The notes under the pieces: model-generated
The model's database searches: none
Told to the model about the DNA's origin: nothing
The model's input: only the letters and a program-made list of their open reading frames with translations
Made by a program: the position numbers and the translations under genes
In this document: positions 24,771 through 31,701 of the stretch, piece after piece
Numbering within the stretch: the stretch's first letter is position 1
How the letters are laid out: each line of letters starts with the position of its first letter
Assembly: GCA_050117315.1 (NCBI GenBank)
Contig: JASFMY010000076.1
Span: 1 to 31,701 of the forward strand
Reading direction: 5' to 3'
From: JANQIV01 sp050117315
Lineage (GTDB): Bacteria; Bacteroidota; Ignavibacteria; Ignavibacteriales; Melioribacteraceae
Length of the DNA: 31,701 nucleotides

Positions 24771-25317
24771 TAATTACGATTCGTTTACATATAACTTGTT
24801 TCAGCTTGTAAGCAGGTTCGAAAGAAATGTTGTTGTTAAACGGAATGATGTAATTACTATTGATGAAATAAGTGATTTAAAACCGGATAAAATCATGATC
24901 TCCCCGGGCCCGGGCAGACCTGAAGACTCCAAAGTCAGTCTGGAATCAATAAAAGAATTCGGTGATAAAATTCCAATACTTGGAGTATGTCTCGGCCACC
25001 AGGCAATTGGAATCGCTTTTGATTCAAAGATAACTTATGCACCGTGTATTATGCACGGCAAAACCTCGAACATCCTGCACGACAACAAAAAGATTTATAA
25101 AGACGTTGAACAGGAATTTGAAGCAGGCCGTTATCATTCGTTAGTTATTGACAGAGAAACAATTTCCGGTTCTCTTGAAATAACCGCTGAGACAAAAGAC
25201 AAAGTGATAATGGGAGTTAGGCACAAAAGCTTTCCTGTTGAGGGAATACAGTTTCATCCCGAATCCGTTTTAACACCTTTAGGAGAAAAATTAATTAACA
25301 ACTGGTTAAAGTTATGA
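24751..25317 (+). CDS. trpG: Anthranilate synthase component II (glutamine amidotransferase)
   Basis: Class-I glutamine amidotransferase, 188 aa, supplying ammonia to TrpE. The triad is visible: nucleophile C80 in PILGVCLGHQAIG, and H169 and E171 in GIQFHPESVLTPLG. The oxyanion strand SPGPGRPEDS is at 51-60. It is a stand-alone subunit, not fused to TrpE or TrpD. Its TGA overlaps the trpD ATG (ATGA), giving coupled translation. Confidence 0.96.
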   Translation: MKILLIDNYDSFTYNLFQLVSRFERNVVVKRNDVITIDEISDLKPDKIMISPGPGRPEDSKVSLESIKEFGDKIPILGVCLGHQAIGIAFDSKITYAPCIMHGKTSNILHDNKKIYKDVEQEFEAGRYHSLVIDRETISGSLEITAETKDKVIMGVRHKSFPVEGIQFHPESVLTPLGEKLINNWLKL

Positions 25318-26333
25318 TTAAGGAAACAATTGAAAAATTAATTGGAAAAAACAACTTATCACTTGATGAATCATATTCATTGATGATAAAGATCATGAAC
25401 GGCGAAGCCAACAACTCGCAGATAGCATCAATCTTAACCGCCTTAAAATCAAAGGGCGAAGTTAAAGAAGAGATGGCGGGGTTTGTAAAAGCTATGCGTG
25501 AAAAGTCGATAAAAATAAACGCCGAAAATCCAAAAACAATTGATGTCTGCGGCACGGGCGGCGACTGCTCCGGTACATTCAATATCTCCACAGCCGCTGC
25601 CGTTGTTATTGCCGGAGCGGGAATACCGGTTGCAAAACACGGCAATAAATCGATGTCAAGCAAGAGCGGCAGTGCAGACGTTTTGGCCGAGCTGGGAATC
25701 AACATAAATTTATCCCCGGAAAAAACGGAAGAAGCATTAAACAAAGTCGGGATAAGTTTTTTGTTTGCGCAGCTTTATCATCCGGCAATGAAAAACGTTG
25801 CCCCGGTAAGAAAAGAATTAGGCATTGGAACCGTATTCAATTTTTTAGGACCGTTAACAAACCCGGCCGGCACCAAGAGACAGGTTGTCGGTGTGCTGAA
25901 TAACAAAGTTTCAAAACTTATGGCAGAATCAATTCAGTATCTCGATATGGAAAAAGTATGCTTCGTCTGTACGGAGGACAAGTATGATGAAATAACTTTA
26001 ACCGGGGATACAAACGTTATTGAATACACATCCGGAGGTTATTTCACTTACTCGGTTAACAATGATTCTTTTGATTATCCTTCAGCCAAAATTGAAGAAC
26101 TGCTGGGCGATACAAGCAAGGTAAACGCAGAGATAATAAATAACATTCTTTCAAGCAAAGAAAATAATACTGCTGTAAATGTTGTCTGCGCAAATGCTGC
26201 AATGGGATTATACTCCGCAGGTTATTCGGGCAATTTAAACGATTGTAAATCGGCGGCGGAAGAATCAATATTTTCCGGCAAAGCTTTATCTGTTTTGAAC
26301 GAGTTAAGAGAGTTTGGAGAACAGAACAAGTGA
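25314..26333 (+). CDS. trpD: Anthranilate phosphoribosyltransferase
   Basis: Joins anthranilate to PRPP, the second step of the pathway. It has 339 aa, the normal length. The PRPP/pyrophosphate loop is DVCGTGGDCSGTFNIST (GTGGD at 80-84), and the second signature is VAKHGNKSMSSKSGSADVLA. The anthranilate-tunnel arginine region PVRKELGIGTVFNFLGPLTN follows. A 4-nt overlap joins it to trpG upstream, and its TGA overlaps the trpC GTG by 4 nt. Confidence 0.96.
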   Translation: MIKETIEKLIGKNNLSLDESYSLMIKIMNGEANNSQIASILTALKSKGEVKEEMAGFVKAMREKSIKINAENPKTIDVCGTGGDCSGTFNISTAAAVVIAGAGIPVAKHGNKSMSSKSGSADVLAELGININLSPEKTEEALNKVGISFLFAQLYHPAMKNVAPVRKELGIGTVFNFLGPLTNPAGTKRQVVGVLNNKVSKLMAESIQYLDMEKVCFVCTEDKYDEITLTGDTNVIEYTSGGYFTYSVNNDSFDYPSAKIEELLGDTSKVNAEIINNILSSKENNTAVNVVCANAAMGLYSAGYSGNLNDCKSAAEESIFSGKALSVLNELREFGEQNK

Positions 26334-27124
26334 ATATTTTAGATAAAATTGTTCGGCATAAAAAAGAAGAAGTAGAGTCGTTAAAATCAAAATATAAAAT
26401 AAGCGACTTTGCCGATTCGGAATTTTACCCTGGTGAATGCATAAACATTCTGGATACAATTAAAAGTACAAATTCAATATCAATTATTTCCGAAATAAAA
26501 AAAGCAAGCCCGTCAAAAGGAATTATCAAAGAAGATTTTAACCACCTTAAAATTGCGGAAGAATATTTATCATACGGTGTTGATGCAATTTCTATTTTAA
26601 CGGATAAGGATTTTTTCCAAGGGAATACTTCATATTTATCGGATATAAAAAAAATATCAAACGTTCCCCTCCTGCGTAAAGATTTTATAATTGATGAAAT
26701 CCAGATTCATGAAGCAAAAGCAATCGGCGCGGATTTTATTTTATTGATCTGCGAAGTTCTGGATAAGTATCAAATTAAAGATTACTCGGTTACTGTAAAC
26801 GAATTAGGTATGAGGGTTCTGCTTGAACTGCACTCCGAAAAGCAGTTGGATCAAATTGATTTTGATATCAACAAGCTGGTTGGTGTAAACAATAGGAACC
26901 TGGAAAATTTTACTGTGGACTTAAAAACTACCGAACATGTTTCAAAACAAATCCCGGATGACATTCTCGTGGTTTCGGAAAGCGGTATACACAAACAAAA
27001 CGATATCAATTACTTAAAGACATTAAACATTGATGCAATACTTATCGGCGAACATTTAATGAAATCGGGAAACATAAATTCATCTTTACAAGAATTGAAA
27101 CAGTGGTGTAAAATTGAAAGTTAA
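26330..27124 (+). CDS. trpC: Indole-3-glycerol-phosphate synthase
   Basis: A TIM-barrel enzyme (264 aa) that decarboxylates and closes the indole ring. Catalytic segments are present: ISIISEIKKASPSKGII (E55 and K57), PLLRKDFIIDEIQIHEA with the general-acid Lys, VGVNNRNLENFTVDL and LVVSESGIHKQ. It starts with GTG inside the trpD stop (GTGA). It is separate from trpF, unlike the fused E. coli enzyme. Confidence 0.95.
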   Translation: MNILDKIVRHKKEEVESLKSKYKISDFADSEFYPGECINILDTIKSTNSISIISEIKKASPSKGIIKEDFNHLKIAEEYLSYGVDAISILTDKDFFQGNTSYLSDIKKISNVPLLRKDFIIDEIQIHEAKAIGADFILLICEVLDKYQIKDYSVTVNELGMRVLLELHSEKQLDQIDFDINKLVGVNNRNLENFTVDLKTTEHVSKQIPDDILVVSESGIHKQNDINYLKTLNIDAILIGEHLMKSGNINSSLQELKQWCKIES

Positions 27125-27743
27125 AATCTGCGGTATAACAAACTACGGCGATGCTAAAACATGTATCGACAACGGCGTTGACGCACTCGGGTTTATTTTT
27201 CTAAAGAAAAGCAAAAGGTTTGTCTCTTACGAAGTGGCTGAAAAAATAATTTCAAAACTTCCGGGGGAACTTCTTAAAGTCGGTGTATTTGTTAACGAAG
27301 ATTTGAATGTTATTAAAAAAGTTATAAAGCTAACAAAAATTAATTGTGTGCAATTGCACGGCGATGAAACAATTGAATTTATTAACGAACTGGATTTCCC
27401 GGTGATAAAAAGCTTCAGGGTAAATAATGATTTTGATTTCAGCAGACTTAATGATTATAAAAAACATAAAATACTCTTAGATACATACTCTCAAAGTGAA
27501 TACGGCGGAACCGGGAAAACATTTAACTGGAAAATTATTCCTAAAGAAATAAGAAACAAAATTATATTGGCCGGCGGGGTTTCAATTGAAAACATTGAAA
27601 AAATAAAAAATGATGTTGCTCCTTACATGGTAGATTTATCATCGTCGCTTGAATACTCCCCCGGCAAAAAAAATAAAACAAAAGTAAAAGAATTCTTAAA
27701 CAAAGTACGTGAATTAAATAATGTTAATATTGATGAATCTTAA
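27114..27743 (+). CDS. trpF: Phosphoribosylanthranilate isomerase
   Basis: A 209-aa TIM-barrel isomerase acting before TrpC in the pathway. Motifs are KVKICGITNYGDA with the catalytic Cys at residue 6, ALGFIFLKKSKRFVS, VQLHGDE, and ILLDTYSQSEYGGTGKTFNW with the catalytic Asp. The start is TTG at 27114, inside the last codons of trpC (11-nt overlap), the only start that keeps the conserved KVKICG opening. The 3' end overlaps the DAHP synthase gene by 23 nt. Confidence 0.94.
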   Translation: MKVKICGITNYGDAKTCIDNGVDALGFIFLKKSKRFVSYEVAEKIISKLPGELLKVGVFVNEDLNVIKKVIKLTKINCVQLHGDETIEFINELDFPVIKSFRVNNDFDFSRLNDYKKHKILLDTYSQSEYGGTGKTFNWKIIPKEIRNKIILAGGVSIENIEKIKNDVAPYMVDLSSSLEYSPGKKNKTKVKEFLNKVRELNNVNIDES

Positions 27744-28746
27744 TACCCCGCGTAAAGATATTGATGCAGTAAAAAATAAAATTATGTCGTTAAATTGTAC
27801 TCCCCACGAAATACCGGGTAAATCAAAGCTTGCTGTTGGTATTACAGGCCCCACAGATCAACTCAACAAAAAAGAATTTCTTTTAATGCCTTCGGTTGAA
27901 GAAATTATAAGAGTAACAAAAAAATATAAACTCGTCAGCAGGATGATGCAGAACGATGATACTATAATCGATTTTGACGGGTTTAAATTCGGCGGAGATT
28001 CAATACAAATAATTGCCGGACCTTGCAGCGTTGAAAGCAAAGATCAAATCTTTGACATCGCCGGAAGTTTGCAAGAGTGCGGAATCAAATTTATGAGAGC
28101 CGGTGCATTCAAACCGCGTTCAAGCCCGTATTCTTTTCAAGGCCTAAAAGAAAAAGGATTGGAATATTTGCAGGAGGTGAAAAAGGAATTCGGACTGGTA
28201 ATAGTGACAGAACTTCTAAATATTGTTAACATGCCCGTAATACTGGAAGCTGCAGACATTATACAGATAGGCGCCCGCAATATGCTTAATTATGCTTTGC
28301 TTGAAGTGATAGGCAAAGTGAACAAACCTATTTTACTCAAACGCGGAATGGCTGCAACTATCGAAGAACTTTTATTAAGCGCCGAATACATTTTATCAAA
28401 CGGAAATAAAAACGTAATTCTCTGCGAAAGAGGAATAAGAACATTTGAAACGGCAACACGCAACACTCTTGATTTAAATGCCGTGCCGCTGATTAAAAAA
28501 GAGTCTCATCTGCCAATCATTGTTGACCCGTCGCATGGTATCGGGATGTGGGATAAAGTTCCCGCAATGAGTTTAGGTGCTATTGCTTGCGGCGCAGACG
28601 GGTTAATTATTGAAGTGCATAATCATCCCGACGAAGCTTTATCGGACGGTTTTCAATCCATCACTCCAAAAGCATTAAAAGAATTACTTGAAAAAATTAA
28701 ACAGTTAGCTCCAATTGTAAATAAAAGGTTGGTATTAAATGAATAA
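27721..28746 (+). CDS. aroF: DAHP synthase, type I-beta, with N-terminal regulatory domain
   Basis: The first enzyme of the shikimate pathway condenses phosphoenolpyruvate with erythrose-4-phosphate. It has 341 aa, the length of the Thermotoga-type enzyme: an N-terminal ferredoxin-like domain (about 1-80), which in relatives mediates inhibition by aromatic amino acids, then the barrel. Motifs are IIAGPCSVESKDQIFDIAG, GAFKPRSSPYSFQGLKEKGL, IQIGARNMLNYALL, LLKRGMAATIEELLLSAEY and IIVDPSHGIGM. Lying between trpF and trpB places carbon entry under the same attenuator as the trp enzymes. It overlaps trpF by 23 nt and trpB by 8 nt. Confidence 0.94.
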   Translation: MLILMNLNTPRKDIDAVKNKIMSLNCTPHEIPGKSKLAVGITGPTDQLNKKEFLLMPSVEEIIRVTKKYKLVSRMMQNDDTIIDFDGFKFGGDSIQIIAGPCSVESKDQIFDIAGSLQECGIKFMRAGAFKPRSSPYSFQGLKEKGLEYLQEVKKEFGLVIVTELLNIVNMPVILEAADIIQIGARNMLNYALLEVIGKVNKPILLKRGMAATIEELLLSAEYILSNGNKNVILCERGIRTFETATRNTLDLNAVPLIKKESHLPIIVDPSHGIGMWDKVPAMSLGAIACGADGLIIEVHNHPDEALSDGFQSITPKALKELLEKIKQLAPIVNKRLVLNE

Positions 28747-29938
28747 CACAAATTACAACTACCCTGATAAAAAAGGAAAGTTCGGTGAATACGGCGGTAA
28801 GTACGTACCCGAAACTTTGATATCATCTCTTGAAGAACTAGAAGAAGTTTACAACAAGTATAAAGATGATAAAGAATTCAACACTGAACTACAGAGCCTC
28901 CAGTTGGAATACAACGGCAGGCCTACGCCTTTAACTTTTGCAAAACGTTTAACCGAATACTTCGGTAAAGCTAAAATTTATTTGAAGCGCGAAGACCTTA
29001 ACCACACAGGTGCGCATAAAATCAACAATACTCTCGGACAGATTTTACTGGCAAAAAAGATCGGTAAAAAAAGGATAATTGCAGAAACAGGAGCCGGGCA
29101 GCATGGGGTTGCAACTGCAACTGTCTGCGCTAAGTTCGGGTTAAAGTGTTTCGTTTATATGGGCACTACGGATGTTGAACGGCAGTCGTTAAATGTCTTC
29201 AGGATGAAGATGCTTGGTACCGAGGTTATACCGGTTGACTCAGGAAGCAAAACTTTAAAAGACGCTACAAACGAAGCAATACGTGATTGGGTTACTAATG
29301 TTTTCGATACATATTATATAATCGGCTCGGCTATCGGTCCGCATCCTTACCCGATGATTGTAAGGAACTTTCAATCAATAATCGGCAAAGAAACTAAAGA
29401 AGCAATAATGACGGCTGAAAATAAACTTCCCGATTACTTGCTGGCATGTGTTGGCGGCGGTTCAAATGCATTAGGTTTCTTCCACCCGTTCGTTGAAAAT
29501 GAATCCGTCAAAATGATAGGAGTTGAAGCTGCGGGGTACGGCGTTGATACCGACAAACACTGCGCTACACTTACCAAGGGCAGAGACGGTATATTCCACG
29601 GAATGAAAACTATGCTGCTGCAAGATAAATACGGACAGGTCCAGGAAGTGTTTTCTATTTCCGCCGGACTTGATTATCCGGGTGTAGGACCGGAACACCC
29701 ATTCCTAAAAAGCATTGACCGTGTTGTTTACGAATCGGCTACAGACAAAGAAGCCCTGGATGCTGCATTATTACTTTCAAAGTATGAAGGTATTATCCCG
29801 GCGTTGGAAAGCGCGCATGCGGTTGCTCACCTTCATAAACTTATGCCGGAAACAAGGAAAGGCGAAATAGTGGTAGTAAACATAAGCGGAAGAGGCGATA
29901 AAGATATAAATACTTACTTCAAAGAACTGGAGCTCTAA
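28739..29938 (+). CDS. trpB: Tryptophan synthase beta chain
   Basis: A PLP enzyme of 399 aa that condenses indole with serine. K94 (LNHTGAHKINNTLGQ) forms the Schiff base, E113 (AETGAGQHG) is the catalytic acid, and GGGSNA at 236-241 holds the PLP phosphate. The N terminus GKFGEYGGKYVPETL is the TrpB1 type that pairs with TrpA, not the stand-alone TrpB2 type. The ATG overlaps the end of aroF by 8 nt. Confidence 0.97.
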   Translation: MNNTNYNYPDKKGKFGEYGGKYVPETLISSLEELEEVYNKYKDDKEFNTELQSLQLEYNGRPTPLTFAKRLTEYFGKAKIYLKREDLNHTGAHKINNTLGQILLAKKIGKKRIIAETGAGQHGVATATVCAKFGLKCFVYMGTTDVERQSLNVFRMKMLGTEVIPVDSGSKTLKDATNEAIRDWVTNVFDTYYIIGSAIGPHPYPMIVRNFQSIIGKETKEAIMTAENKLPDYLLACVGGGSNALGFFHPFVENESVKMIGVEAAGYGVDTDKHCATLTKGRDGIFHGMKTMLLQDKYGQVQEVFSISAGLDYPGVGPEHPFLKSIDRVVYESATDKEALDAALLLSKYEGIIPALESAHAVAHLHKLMPETRKGEIVVVNISGRGDKDINTYFKELEL

Positions 29939-29939
29939 A

Positions 29940-30734
29940 TTGGACGAACTAAAAAATTATATTGACGGAATTAATCAAAGCGGAAGAAAAGTACTATCAA
30001 TTTATTTGACGACCGGATTCCCGGATAAAGACAGTTTTGTTGATCTTGCACTCGGCGTATTTGAAAGCGGTGCTGATATAATTGAAATGGGCGTGCCTTT
30101 CAGCGACCCGCTTGCAGACGGGAGCGTTATACAGCAGTCCTCACATGCTGCATTGGAAAACGGTATTACATTAGACGATATTTTCAATTACGCGGCTGAA
30201 ATAAAAAAGCAGACAGATAAAAAACTTGTACTGATGAGCTACTTAAACCCAATTACAAATTACGGGTTGGATAACTTTGTAAGTGCATTCAAAGAGAATA
30301 AATTCTCCGGGCTTATCTTACCCGACTTACCCATTGATGAATACGATGATGATTTACAAAAACAATTAGCCGAATTGGGAATTACATTTTTAACAACACC
30401 TACTTCTTCAAACGAAAGAATAAAAAGGATTGATGAACTGAGTACCGGGTTTGTTTATTGCGTTAGCGTCGCCGGTATAACCGGAACACGCAATGACTTC
30501 GGCAACAACATTCTCCCCTATCTTGAAAAGACATATAAACTAATAACCAAAAACAAAATGCTGATCGGATTCGGCATTTCAAAACCTGAACATGTGAAAC
30601 AATTTAAAGATGTTTGTGATGGAGTTATTGTCGGCAGTGCCGTTATAAAATCTTTGATGAATGACGAAGTTAATTTCCGAAGGGCTAATAAAATGGTAAA
30701 AGAATTAAGTTCAGTTTGCAACAATGACAGTTGA
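29940..30734 (+). CDS. trpA: Tryptophan synthase alpha chain
   Basis: Cleaves indole-3-glycerol phosphate to indole, which is channelled to TrpB. It has 264 aa. The catalytic pair falls at E49 and D60 in GADIIEMGVPFSDPLADG, the same numbers as in the Salmonella enzyme, which supports the TTG start at 29940. This TTG lies one base after the trpB TAA. Other motifs are VYCVSVAGITGTRNDFG and LIGFGISKPEHV. It is the last gene of the operon; the palindromic repeats that follow probably end or stabilise the transcript. Confidence 0.96.
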   Translation: MDELKNYIDGINQSGRKVLSIYLTTGFPDKDSFVDLALGVFESGADIIEMGVPFSDPLADGSVIQQSSHAALENGITLDDIFNYAAEIKKQTDKKLVLMSYLNPITNYGLDNFVSAFKENKFSGLILPDLPIDEYDDDLQKQLAELGITFLTTPTSSNERIKRIDELSTGFVYCVSVAGITGTRNDFGNNILPYLEKTYKLITKNKMLIGFGISKPEHVKQFKDVCDGVIVGSAVIKSLMNDEVNFRRANKMVKELSSVCNNDS

Positions 30735-30737
30735 TTA

Positions 30738-30969
30738 ATGACTAACTCCGGGATTCAGGGTGTGTTGCATAACTCAATTAGGTGTTTCAATAGCCACGTG
30801 CTTCAGCACGTTGGAAATAAGAAACCGAATAGAACCCGGGCTTTAGCCCAAATATTAGAGAAAATTGGGCTAAAGCCCTGAGTTTTTGTTGAGACTCATT
30901 GTCCACGACCTGAAAGGTCGTGGCTATGATTATTTATTTTAGTTATGCAACACACCCTTTATGCCGGAG
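30738..30969. repeat. REP-type hairpin split by an insertion
   Basis: Bases 30738-30757 match the first 20 nt of the REP at 30983-31012 with one change (A to T at 30747). The right part, ATGCCGGAG at 30961-30969, matches the second hairpin arm with two changes, one of which (T to A at 30968) restores pairing with the changed base on the left. The arms CTCCGGGAT (30746-30754) and 30961-30969 pair over 8 of 9 positions. The 200-bp element at 30758-30957 fills the loop. Confidence 0.6.
30758..30957. mobile_element. 200-bp MITE-like element with 17-bp terminal inverted repeats
   Basis: GGGTGTGTTGCATAACT (30758-30774) is a perfect inverted copy of 30941-30957. Between them are three further hairpins: CGTGC-TTCA-GCACG at 30797-30810, a 14-bp inverted pair (GGGCTTTAGCCCAA 30838-30851 with 30865-30878), and CCACGACC-TGAAA-GGTCGTGG at 30903-30923. 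TAGCCACG (30791-30798) and CGTGGCTA (30919-30926) extend the overall symmetry. It encodes no protein, so mobilisation would need a transposase in trans. The rest of the gap 30735-31050 is REP sequence. Confidence 0.65.
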
Positions 30970-30982
30970 AATATACCCGAAA

Positions 30983-31012
30983 ATGACTAACACCGGGATT
31001 CATCCCGGTGAA
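30983..31012 (+). repeat. REP copy, left end of the RAYT element
   Basis: Conserved head ATGACTAA, then the palindrome CACCGGGAT-TC-ATCCCGGTG at 30991-31010. The tetranucleotide-rich head next to a hairpin is the form that Y1 REP transposases recognise as single-stranded DNA. Confidence 0.75.
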
Positions 31013-31032
31013 ACGAACGAAACAAAAAAAAC

Positions 31033-31046
31033 GGGCTTTAGCCCAA
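31033..31046. repeat. Third copy of the GGGCTTTAGCCCAA palindromic repeat
   Basis: This 14-mer is identical to the one at 30838-30851 and to the complement at 30865-30878, and is itself nearly palindromic (GGGCT-TT-AGCCC). It lies between the left REP and the 3' end of the transposase gene, so the same repeat is found in both neighbouring elements. Confidence 0.6.
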
Positions 31047-31050
31047 CTTA

Positions 31051-31479
31051 TTATTTCCTCTCAAATCCATATTTCTTCAAGAACAATTCATACTCTTCCT
31101 GAAAAGATATCTTCCTATGATGCTCTTCCTGGTTCTTAATATAATCCCTTACTTTGTTTATTTGAGATTCACTAACAGATGCTGCAAAATATTCTTCCTG
31201 CCATTCAAACTTTTTCGCTGTTAAATTTTCCTTATTAACCCAGTACGAAGATTCTCCTTTAATTAAATGAACTACCTTTGATACCGACTGATCTGCACCT
31301 AACGATAATAATACATGAACATGCTCGGATACACAATTGATAAAGTCGATGTATATGTTTTTGATTTTAGCGTTCTCTTTGATGTGCTGTAACAGTTTTG
31401 CTTTTAATTCCGGAGTAATGATTTTCTCGCGGTTTTTTGTTGAGAAAACAAGATGTATCCATATTCTGATGTACGACAT
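31051..31479 (-). CDS. tnpA: IS200/IS605-like Y1 transposase (REP-associated, RAYT type)
   Basis: A 142-aa HUH-superfamily transposase that cuts and joins single-stranded DNA. The metal-binding HUH motif is H53-V-H55 in NCVSEHVHVLLSL. The nucleophilic Tyr is Y113, followed by N116 and Q117 (KVRDYIKNQEEHH), the usual YxxxQ helix. The N terminus SYIRIWIHLVFSTKNRE is the family's first strand. Length is normal and the gene looks intact. No TnpB/IscB partner is nearby. It probably acts on the flanking REP hairpins. Confidence 0.9.
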   Translation of the reverse strand: MSYIRIWIHLVFSTKNREKIITPELKAKLLQHIKENAKIKNIYIDFINCVSEHVHVLLSLGADQSVSKVVHLIKGESSYWVNKENLTAKKFEWQEEYFAASVSESQINKVRDYIKNQEEHHRKISFQEEYELFLKKYGFERK

Positions 31480-31540
31480 GATTTATTCTCTTTTTTATGA
31501 AAAATAATTGGGATAAATCCCTTTGGGTTTTCTTGCTTTT

Positions 31541-31570
31541 TTCACCGGGATGAATCCCGGTGTTAGTCAT
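31541..31570 (-). repeat. REP copy, right end of the RAYT element
   Basis: Exact reverse complement of the REP at 30983-31012. It lies about 60 bp upstream of the transposase start. A small hairpin GGGAT-AA-ATCCC at 31510-31521 lies between them. Confidence 0.75.
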
Positions 31571-31701
31571 CGTGTCAAATAATAGATTCTTTTCTTACAT
31601 ACTAGGAGGCTTTGCATAACCACCATATATGTTTTTAAGCTATTATATACTACGAAAAAAAATATTTAATCAATCCGTCCAGCGGGTTAGCGTAACCATT
31701 T
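31571..31701. other. Non-coding right edge; possible start of another insertion element
   Basis: No reading frame is supported. TTGCATAAC at 31610-31618 also occurs in the terminal repeat of the 200-bp element (30765-30773), so another related element end may begin here. A small hairpin GGTTA-GCG-TAACC lies near 31685-31697. The window ends before this can be resolved. Confidence 0.3.

Larger units (their letters stand above)
30983..31570. mobile_element. REP-bounded IS200/IS605-like (RAYT) element
   Basis: A 588-bp unit. Its two ends (30983-31012 and 31541-31570) are perfect 30-bp inverted copies of one REP sequence: ATGACTAA, then a 9-bp hairpin arm CACCGGGAT, loop TC, arm ATCCCGGTG, then AA. 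Inside is a single Y1 HUH transposase gene on the minus strand. Opposed REPs around a transposase are typical of REP-associated tyrosine transposases. Confidence 0.75.

Noticed and set aside
25295..25744. 149-codon minus-strand open frame opposite trpD
   Set aside because: Antisense shadow of trpD with low-complexity hydrophobic composition.
30758..31570. CRISPR-like array of palindromic repeats
   Set aside because: Repeats differ in family, length, spacing and orientation, and no cas gene is present; REP/RAYT structure explains them.

Overview
The window looks like chromosomal DNA of an AT-rich, free-living member of the Bacteroidota/Chlorobiota lineage, most like Ignavibacteria. The evidence is a GldC homologue, a bacillithiol-type YtxJ/BrxC redoxin, and two promoters of the TTG-N20/21-TAnnTTTG type used by Bacteroidota. 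UGA, UAA and UAG all act as ordinary stops. No rRNA, tRNA or CRISPR array was seen.

Layout. (1) 1-2940, accessory: a terminator of an off-window gene, an unrecognised 306-aa protein, a GC-rich structured intergenic element, a long inverted repeat, a seven-blade beta-propeller lipoprotein broken by one in-frame TGA, and an intergenic stretch with a decayed reading frame. (2) 2939-8185, minus strand: SDR-DUF2867 protein, arginine deiminase, radical SAM/SPASM-like protein, a degenerate epimerase-type SDR and a NUDIX hydrolase, closely packed and possibly one transcription unit. (3) 8393-17411, minus strand: a nitrogen-assimilation block, P-II, Amt, an outer-membrane beta-barrel, GltB and GltD. 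It couples ammonium uptake and its sensor to glutamate synthesis. (4) 17619-22922: YtxJ/BrxC, an HDOD protein, GldC, a Na+/alanine-type symporter, a cysteine-desulfurase-like PLP enzyme and a RelE/ParE-type toxin-antitoxin pair. (5) 23076-30734: a complete tryptophan operon trpE-G-D-C-F-aroF-B-A. It is preceded by a palindrome, a Bacteroidota-type promoter, a leader peptide with three consecutive Trp codons, and mutually exclusive antiterminator and terminator helices. (6) 30735-31701: a nest of palindromic repeats. A REP-associated (IS200/IS605-like) transposase is bounded by perfect 30-bp inverted REP copies, and next to it a 200-bp element with 17-bp terminal inverted repeats sits in the loop of another REP hairpin.

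The two best-supported systems are the ribosome-mediated trp attenuator, whose alternative helices can be written out base by base, and the nested REP/MITE/RAYT structure at the right end. The window is otherwise mostly core metabolism. I see no clear sign of an entirely unknown multi-gene system. The arginine deiminase-radical SAM pair and the unrecognised 306-aa protein are the protein-level items least explained by known pathways.
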